The translations under genes and the position numbers were made by a program. A stretch of 64,000 nt of DNA from Trichoplax adhaerens (Eukaryota; Placozoa; Uniplacotomia; Trichoplacea; Trichoplacidae). Of the stretch, positions 53,328 through 64,000 are shown one piece after another (position 1 is the first letter of the stretch; every line of letters begins with the position of its first letter). The notes under the pieces are model-generated. The model had not been told where the DNA came from and searched no databases. It saw nothing but the letters and a program-made list of their open reading frames with translations. Where the stretch lies: contig NW_002060947.1 of assembly GCF_000150275.1 (NCBI RefSeq), positions 3,588,980 to 3,652,979 on the forward strand. Reading direction: 5' to 3'.

Positions 53328-53906
53328 GCTACTGCCGGGTCCGAATATTTTTCAAGTTACTTTACGTATTAGCACTTATCTAATGCAAGAAAAAGTACAA
53401 ACTATTTTACCTAATGTATAATATACCGCATGGTTATGAAACGTGTGTGACTGAACCTTATCATGCATACCTATATAATTCGCATAATTTAAACGAGAAA
53501 GATTTGATATTGAGGGTGTAAATCTGTATTTGTGCAAAAATCTGAGTTTTTGAAAATTCTTTACGCTGGATTCATTATGATTCGAGTATTACACAATTTT
53601 TAAAGCGTATTTATCGACCCATCTCATCGTTTATTGTCTATAAGTAATTCCAACTTACAGGCATCAGTCAACCATAATTTTATTACGAGTGAAACACTAC
53701 TTTTCCTATAAATTTTTAAATACCGATTGATTTTCAGAATAGCTATTGTAGAATACTCGTTTTGAAAGACCCACAGTTTGAGTTCGCAAACACTGTAGAC
53801 ATGTTGTTTTAATCACTACTAATCCTAGAAGCTGACGCATATTATACGTATAATTGTGCCCTACATACACTACGTTAATTTTCGAATTTTGATATAAATT
53901 GCTATC

Positions 53907-54122
53907 ATGAAAGATCTTTGTCGTCATCTCGAGTTACAGTTGGTTCAGATAGCAAATTCACGAAGTGCTATTTTGCATTTACTTTCTCCAACAAGCATAT
54001 CGGTTTATCAATTACATAAATCTCTTAAAATTTTTGACGCACTACATTCACTATATCGTGCTACAGTCAAATTGAATATTCCCCTAGTGTGTTCGATTTT
54101 GGTTGTAATATATCCTAAATAG
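53907..54122 (+). CDS. Hypothetical 71-residue protein
   Basis: A single-exon frame begins MKDLCRHLELQLVQIANSRS, continues with a balanced helical composition (VYQLHKSLKIFDALHSLYRATVKL), and ends in a short hydrophobic stretch. A possible poly(A) signal, AATAAA, occurs about 90 bp after the stop (near 54210). I recognise no family. It could be a real small gene, an extra exon, or chance. Confidence 0.3.
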   Translation: MKDLCRHLELQLVQIANSRSAILHLLSPTSISVYQLHKSLKIFDALHSLYRATVKLNIPLVCSILVVIYPK

Positions 54123-54533
54123 GTGTTTAAAATTCAGTATTTTAGGTAAAGATATTTATAAATTCGCTTGTGCATTTGGTGAAGCATAGGCTGCTGTGAG
54201 CTTCACGAAATAAATCCTCCATGCTAAATGTGTACGTAATTCTTGTACATTTCTGAATATTTCTAAGAATGGAATTACGTGACAAGTATGAGTAAAATCT
54301 TCGGTTTGACTATACGAGTATACTATTCTTATGGGTAAAGCATACTAGAACACGCAGTATGTTCATAATATCAATTCCTCATAAGTAACTGAATTCTACC
54401 GTATTTAAGGGACTTACATGTACACATGCTTATAAGCAAGTGTTATGTAATCGTAGTGAACGTCCCAATCGGTAGCCAACAAACGAACCAGTAACGGTGC
54501 GATCAGATATGAATAATGTTCATGACAGTAAAT

Positions 54534-54900
54534 ACGGTACAGTACTACTGCATACTGTACACTGTACAGTGTACTGTACATGTATGTACTGTATACTGTC
54601 GCTCTTTCTTTCATTTGTAACCTGGATTATACTTACAGTAGATCATCAAGGTATTGAACCGAACTCAGGTCTGACCTGGAAACACTAAGTAAAAATCGCT
54701 AGGTTCTACAGTACATACGGTACAGTACAAAGTACTGTGTGTCAGAAGTCTTTCTGTACACAGTACTGTACTGTACAGTACAATGCTGCACAGTACAGTA
54801 CAGTACTGTACTGTAGCACTCAGCAAAACCGTAGTACTGTACAGTACTGTGTACTGTACTGTACAGTAAAGGGAATTGGAAGGGAAATACGGTACAGTAC
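54534..54900. repeat. GTACW arrays upstream of RPL24
   Basis: Two clusters, 54534-54600 and 54707-54900, form the densest array in the window. Long GTACT/GTACA runs end about 120 bp before the RPL24 start codon. They explain the Cys/Thr/Val/Tyr-rich open frames seen here on both strands. Confidence 0.88.
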
Positions 54901-55020
54901 CAGATACCGTAAGTCTCTGGTCATCGTAGTTCATACGTCTGATGTCTTAAATACTTCTACGCATGTGTAAAGAGTTCTCTTCATCGTGGTTAGAGACGGC
55001 CATTTTGTGAACTTGGAAAG

Positions 55021-56492
55021 ATGAAGTAAGTATCCCGCGTTAATCCTCGGGGTAACATGACATTTTTATGGCATCTTTTAATCCTTCATTATTAGTAAAC
55101 TTGGATAACTCTTATTGTCTTCATTTTAGGCTCGAATTGTGTAATTACAGTGGTTATAAGATTTATCCTGGTCACGGTAAGAGATACTGCCGTGTCGATG
55201 GTAAGGTAAGCCTTGACCAAAACCTTGGTATAGTATCACAATAAATTCAGCTATTCAAGCAGAGAGTAGTATCATCTTGATGCTATGACTAAAATTTCTA
55301 ACGCCAATGCTGTAGATATAAAATGAACTGATCAAATCTTTGAATTGATCGTATCGCAGACCTTCAATTTTTTAAATGGAAAATGCGAGGCTTCTCATCT
55401 TATGCGTCGTAATCCCCGAAAAATATCATGGACGGTAGTATACCGTCGCAAGCACAAAAAGGGAAAGGTTGAAGAAACTTCCAAAAAGAGAACCAGGCGT
55501 ACAACCAAATTTCAGCGTGCTATCCAAGGTGCTACTCTAGAAAATATTATGGCAAAAAGAAATCAAAAGCCAGAAGTCCGTAAAGCGCAGAGAGAGCAAG
55601 CAATAAGGTTTATTATACATACAATACATAATAGCTTTGATGATGTTATTTCGAAGTTCAGTACAGTATATCATAATAAAAAGTTTTTTACGCTACTATA
55701 CTTGTATAGCGACTTCTCTTCGTAAAGTATGGTTGGTTTAGTTTCCACCATTATATTGCACTGTACTCTATATACTAATCACCAGCATTGGTCATGTTAA
55801 CAAATTATCGATCAAACCACTATACCATACAATTACTCATCGCATTTTCCTTATTCTTTAACAACGAATATTGTACCATTAACATAATGTCGAGTGACTT
55901 GTAATTTAAACAAATTATTATTAGTCCTAGTTCACAGTTTGCAGTGTGATAGGTTAAGGAGTGACATTCATCTTAATTCATTATATAACAGAGCTGCCAA
56001 AGAGAAACAAAAGGGCAAGAAGCAAACACAGAAGGTAATTTTTACATATGAATAAATCTTGTCTTGTTTTGCGTAAGAAACTTCCTAAAATACAGTTCAT
56101 GCGTCGAAGAAAATCTGGAATTGCTAATTCCTTCCATTACTATACATAATATACGGGATTAACCGTAACTTATATATACTGTATTCAGTCATAAACTGGG
56201 AAAGGAGAGGCGGCTAGTTGTCTATGATTTTGTCTACAATGTTACAGTATAGTGAATGTTCCTTTTGATAATATGTATTGTAATTGAAGAGTCGAATCTA
56301 GGGGTACTTACTTAGAAGATTTCAAGTTAGCCAACTAAATAATGTTGTATCTGCTGTATCATGTGTCGATATTTAAATAACCAAATCATGTACTAATTGA
56401 TTTAATTATAGACACAAACTACAAAACAATCCAAGAGCAAAGCTACCAAGGTTGTAAAAGGTAGTGCCCCGAAAGTTGGTGTCAGACGATAA
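55021..56492 (+). CDS. RPL24: 60S ribosomal protein L24 (eL24)
   Basis: eL24 belongs to the large ribosomal subunit and contributes to an intersubunit bridge. Exons 55021-55025, 55130-55205, 55360-55607, 55992-56034 and 56412-56492 join in phase to 150 residues, close to the usual length. The first coding exon holds only ATGAA, so the second codon is split. Diagnostic segments are [77 protein letters not shown] and a Lys-rich tail ending KVGVRR. The Cys after LEL matches the family's metal-binding-like motif, and a second Cys occurs in CRVDGK. An AATAAA lies at 56530-56535. A pyrimidine-rich stretch (TTCTCTTC, about 54974-54981) upstream could be a 5' TOP start site. The gene is convergent with CCDC28. 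Confidence 0.96.
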
Positions 56493-56529
56493 TATTCGTT
56501 AATGTACCTTCTTGCATTTTGTAAATGGA

Positions 56530-56535
56530 AATAAA
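56530..56535 (+). terminator. Poly(A) signal of RPL24
   Basis: AATAAA 38 bp after the stop codon, consistent with the short 3' UTR of a ribosomal protein gene. Confidence 0.6.
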
Positions 56536-57667
56536 TTTGGAGCGAATGTAAATGTTACTGGAGCCTGATTTTTGTGTGATGGGTTTAATTGTTCATGAAA
56601 TCCTCAGTTAATCATATCCCATTAAACTGTATTCTTGGTAATGTAGTTGTGAATGCAATTGCCACAGCTATTTTAAAATCTACTCATATGTACGTTAAAA
56701 CTCGCCGCTGTTGCTCTGTATGCATAGCTTTATCTTTGTGATCTCTTTTAGTATCATGTCAGTAAATCATTGCGTCGATTTAATGCATAGAATCCTACAC
56801 TTCATGAGACCGCTGTCGACAAATTTCTCGATTACTGCTACTGTCTGCTAGTTAAGAATTTAAATGTATCCATTGGCTCTCATTTATATGTTACTTTCTT
56901 TAGACTTAATTGATAATTACACTAGAATAGCCTAGATTTGGATATCGTAAGTTAAAGTCAAGGCAAAACTATTCTGATTTATACAACTTGACTGATACAC
57001 AACATGATCAAGTTATGATTTATGTTTGAATAGTTACAAGTAATGGTTTAACAAACAAGGTGTATGGAGCTAACATGTTTATCATAGGGATAGAATACTT
57101 AAGAATCCATAGTTACTCGCTCGCCGGTTCATTTAAAGCGCAAACAGAAATATATAGTTTATCCATTCTTTAAAACGATGGAAATTTGCAAAATCTTGCT
57201 GACCAGTTTATCACATTTTAACTAGTTAAAAATATCGTATGCGGTTATAAATTTACCTTAGCTATTGATACATTCGAGTATTGTAAAACGTGTTGGTGTG
57301 CGTTACCAAAAAAATTATGCGTACGAATTAGTATTTAGGACAGCACAATACAGTGTCTTACAATTATAACCCAAAAATTAAAATTACAATGAGGCTATAA
57401 TATGAAACTATTACACTGTAAACCTTTTACATTTGCACCTGTTATTCTCTCGGCACCGATATAACTGGATGATAATCACCGTTAATCAGTACATACATAT
57501 TTTACAAGTAGTACGTGTGTATTACTATATTTACGTATATATATTGTATTTACATTACATGATAAAAGTCATTGCTTTAAATTAAATATGAATATTCTAA
57601 CATTTAACTAATTAATGGTAGGGTCATATCCTAAATATTATTTGCACTATTTGACCCAAAAGTACTT
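56536..57667. other. Convergent intergenic region, RPL24 / CCDC28
   Basis: AT-rich DNA with no exon, RNA gene or GTAC array seen. It includes the 3' ends of both convergent genes. Confidence 0.5.
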
Positions 57668-60848
<3,181 letters not shown>

Positions 60849-61332
60849 TTAGTAACAATGTCTAATAATAATAATTGTAACGTCATCGTATGATCTTGTA
60901 GCTATATTATTGACTTTCCAGTAATCGAAAATTTCAATTCTACGTCCTAAAAAAATACAGTAACAATCTAACAGTCACGTCAGCCTGACAATACTACTGT
61001 ACTTATAAACCCTAGATATAAAAAGAAAGGAATAATTTCTAGAAACCCCTTGTTTCTCTTTTACTCAATATTGATAAAGTAATAATACTTTGTAGTACAA
61101 GTAATAATGACACCATATTACACGCGTAAAACTATAGACCTATACATCACCTACAGCCATAAACTTTGCTCGTGAGCATATCTTGTAATAATACTAAAAT
61201 TTCAACGAAACAGACTGTAAAATAAAAAAAACAGTTCACCTCGGTAAATGTAACGTTCATAGATACACAGCTAAGAATCAGAAAAAAGCAATAATTACCG
61301 CTTCCTGGGTAGAATGTTTTTACTCGCATCAT
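60849..61332 (-). CDS. Putative three-exon small protein (weak)
   Basis: Exons 61332-61299, 61214-61151 and 60939-60849 can be joined with GT-AG borders and matching phase to a 62-residue frame beginning MMRVKTFYPGS and containing RIEIFDYWKVNNIATRSYDD. Another reading of the last exon gives a different plausible tail (VTKEKVKESFQNHEPLALAFKKK), so the model is ambiguous. No family is recognised. Confidence 0.18.
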
Positions 61333-64000
61333 TTTAATAATATTTTATATTATGTACTGTATTAAGTGTATACTGTATTCTACAGTACATTTATAGGAAT
61401 GTGTCATTATGTATTTAATCAGTACTAGTCATTTATTACATGTTTCTACAGTACAATTAATACGATTACTTATGCGATTGTACGATAATTCAATATTAGC
61501 TAAATATAATATCCTACAAACTTACAATCGTTACACAGCAGTATTCAAGTATTACGACAACAGTGCATTACGCAAAGTATCACGAGCAAGGGCATTCTAC
61601 TGATTTAAAATAATAATCCCTATTGATTATTCATGATGCGGGTTACATGTATTATTTTTTACAATCTGTGCTTGGCCTAATTTACACAAATATAGATATA
61701 TGGACATAACTTCATATATTAATATTCACTTATAATTCCTAATTCTATATTATAACTAGAGTATTACTATATTTATTAATTTATCCACTGTTCTACAATC
61801 CTGCTAGATAGAGATAAGAGAGGTCATTTGATAACTTTAAAACACGATTCATAATGTACTTTATTGTTTTTTCGGTCATAGGGATATAAGATAGCCATAT
61901 AAATTTGTAAATAATCACAACGCTGCCAAATACATACGATATTACCGCTGTTAATATGTACTCTTACAATTGCTTACATCTAAAACTTTTATATCACCGG
62001 CCTATATATTAAAATTACCATTTTGTAGTATCTTCTTTTAGTATGTCAAAAAATTTTACTTTTACAATTTCTATTATAATTAAAGTGTACAAAACATTTT
62101 TACTTCTAATTACTGATCAATATCTAATAGCAAAGATACTTATTTCAGTTGCAACTTATTAATAACAGTTTTTCAAAGGTCTAAATGTTTATTAATACAG
62201 TATAACAACGGTATACATGAAATATATTTTATTTTATGCCTCGATGATGAAATCTATAGTATTAATTTCTTACATTAATAGGTGTTTGAGACTAGAAGAA
62301 TGATAGCGAGCAATTAATCAAATATATGGCAACAGTAGTAAATTCTAGATGTGAAAGCCGAGTTATCTATGTAAAATATGCTTAAGCTCATACTGATTAA
62401 AAATTGATATTGCAAAGTTTACTCACGTTGAAACCACGCCTATAATTAACATTTTGTATAAGAACACGAGCGGATATCCATTAAATAAGTAATAATTAAT
62501 TCCTGGAGTAACCCTTTCGATGAGAGTTTATATTTTACAGACTGAAGAGCACAACAAGTGATGAGAATTCCAATCATGCTTGAAATCCTATAAACCTATA
62601 TGTCCAATACTCAGTGTGAAAGCAAAATAAGAATGGCTTAGCTAAAGAGTAAGAATCTATTTCTGTAAGTTAACTCTAATACCGTGTCAAGATTTACAGG
62701 ATTGAAAAATAAAACGAAAAATGATTGACGATAATATTTAATCAACTAAGCTATCTGTATTAAACAATTAAAACCTAGGCTAATAATGATTTTACGTATA
62801 ATATATCTTATACTATAGTTAATTCCCATTGATTGAACTAAAATCAATGAAAGTTTACTATATAAGGATCAGCATCAGTAAATACTTTATTAGAGATATA
62901 AGCTACCAGTACCATTCTTCTATCACGGTGCTTCATCGATAATTTGGAATGAACAAACAAGATTAATCTATGGGATTAACAAAAATGCAAAACCAGTTTG
63001 TTTCTGGATATTATTGGCTAGAATTTTGTTCATTTAATCGGAAATGCAAAAAATTTATCTATTCAAAGTATTTACCATAGCCCCTATGAGTACGAAAATC
63101 TTAATATCGCTACCAATTTCATACAAATCTATCCCGTTAGTGACAATTAAACTGTTATAAAGATGAAACTTGCGTGGTAAGTAACGAAAGATAAAAGAAT
63201 TCAAAATTTGAAACTACAAATGAAATAGAAGCAAATTAAATCGCATTCCTAATATCAACTTCAAAAAAAAATGCCTCAATGCTATCCTATAGTGCATACG
63301 AGTATGGTATATTAATTGAACCTATCTTATTTAAATCATTTCTTGCTTTATTTTTAACTCATTCTAGCCCAGCATATAAAACTATATGCCATTAAATTGA
63401 TAATATGGAATACTGTAGATGATGTATTTCTTACTGATCAGCAAGATTCAATTACTAGAAATCATAAAAAGAAAGTGTTCGGAAGGATCGTTGATCAATT
63501 CTATTAAAACTTTCACATAAAATGATCATAAAAAAGCATAAAATTTTCTGTTATGATTAAATTAAGTTATTAATTATTTTTAGACATTGCTCTTATGGTA
63601 TTGATACATAAGCTTAATTGACAAAAAAATACTATTTTTAAAAGTCATCGGTAACAAACTTTCTTTTATTCTATAGATAAGAAAGACATTTAAACCTCTT
63701 CAAGATCTACTTGCATACAGAAAGTATTTAAGGCTTAAAGTTTTCCATAATGATGGAATCAATAGATCTTATCAATTTTTTAAATAATGCCAAGAAAATA
63801 TTCTAGAACCTTAGTCGAATTAAACAATAGTAACTTTTAAAATTTAAATGTAAGTATAGATGTTTTTCCTACCTATTAGTTGGATTCTGCGTCTCATTAA
63901 TTGAATATCTAGCTAGTACATCAATCAATATATAATAGTAAAGGTAATAAACGTTATTAAACTCTTTTGGTTATAAGGAAATAAAAAAATATCAAGAATA
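61333..64000. other. AT-rich terminal region, no gene seen
   Basis: I find no supported exon, RNA gene, array or inverted repeat. A 64-codon plus-strand frame at 61409-61603 has no motif or splice context. This could be a large intron or intergenic DNA extending beyond the window. Confidence 0.45.

Larger units (their letters stand above)
53328..55020. other. Intergenic region, myosin VI to RPL24
   Basis: The first part should be the myosin VI 3' UTR. A 71-codon frame (53907-54122) is listed separately. From 54534 to 54900 the DNA is dominated by GTAC arrays in the 5' flank of RPL24. Confidence 0.55.

Noticed and set aside
54665-54970. Overlapping frames on both strands upstream of RPL24
   Set aside because: They are translations of the palindromic array, which stays open in several frames because its units lack stop codons.
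55206-56411. Intronic snoRNAs in RPL24
   Set aside because: Ribosomal protein introns often host snoRNAs, but I found no good pair of C (RTGATGA) and D (CTGA) boxes with a terminal stem.

Overview
This is nuclear DNA from an early-branching animal, most like a placozoan such as Trichoplax. The reasons are a strongly AT-rich genome, compact genes with many short GT-AG introns (often 50-400 bp), and a clearly metazoan gene set that includes myosin VI, SH3D19, CCDC28, SRA1 and Ashwin. The species is inferred, since I could not search. Most listed open reading frames are shadows. The genes below were rebuilt exon by exon from splice sites, reading-frame phase and remembered family motifs.

Layout. 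At 1-3.2 kb there is gene-free DNA with palindromic GTAC arrays. At 3.25-4.24 kb (+) is an SRA1-like gene, convergent with a Rab escort protein gene (4.88-10.18 kb, -). The escort gene shares a roughly 0.5 kb array-filled divergent promoter with the NUP98-NUP96 precursor gene (10.69-22.39 kb, +). A tRNA-Leu(CAG) follows at 23.51 kb (+), then the Hsc70-interacting protein ST13/Hip (24.55-28.20 kb, -). A five-SH3 adaptor like SH3D19 lies at 31.0-35.97 kb (+), and a two-exon gene for a secreted Lys/Tyr/Gly/Asp-rich repeat protein at 37.6-38.37 kb (+). Ashwin is at 39.7-41.28 kb (-), myosin VI at 43.97-53.33 kb (+), RPL24 at 55.02-56.49 kb (+) and a CCDC28-like gene at 57.7-59.49 kb (-). The last 4.5 kb holds only weak candidates.

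The genes are mainly housekeeping: nuclear pore, Rab prenylation, chaperone, ribosome, tRNA ligation, and actin motor or membrane traffic. They do not form an operon-like pathway. The most unusual features are: (i) arrays of the pentamer GTACW, found in divergent or 5' intergenic DNA and close to the start codons of several genes, but absent as arrays from the convergent intergenic regions; (ii) tandem multiplication of phase 1-1 mini-exons for GGFPGA repeats in ST13; (iii) an internal exon duplication with a decayed tail in the Rab escort gene; and (iv) the Tyr/Lys-rich secreted protein, which has no family I recognise.
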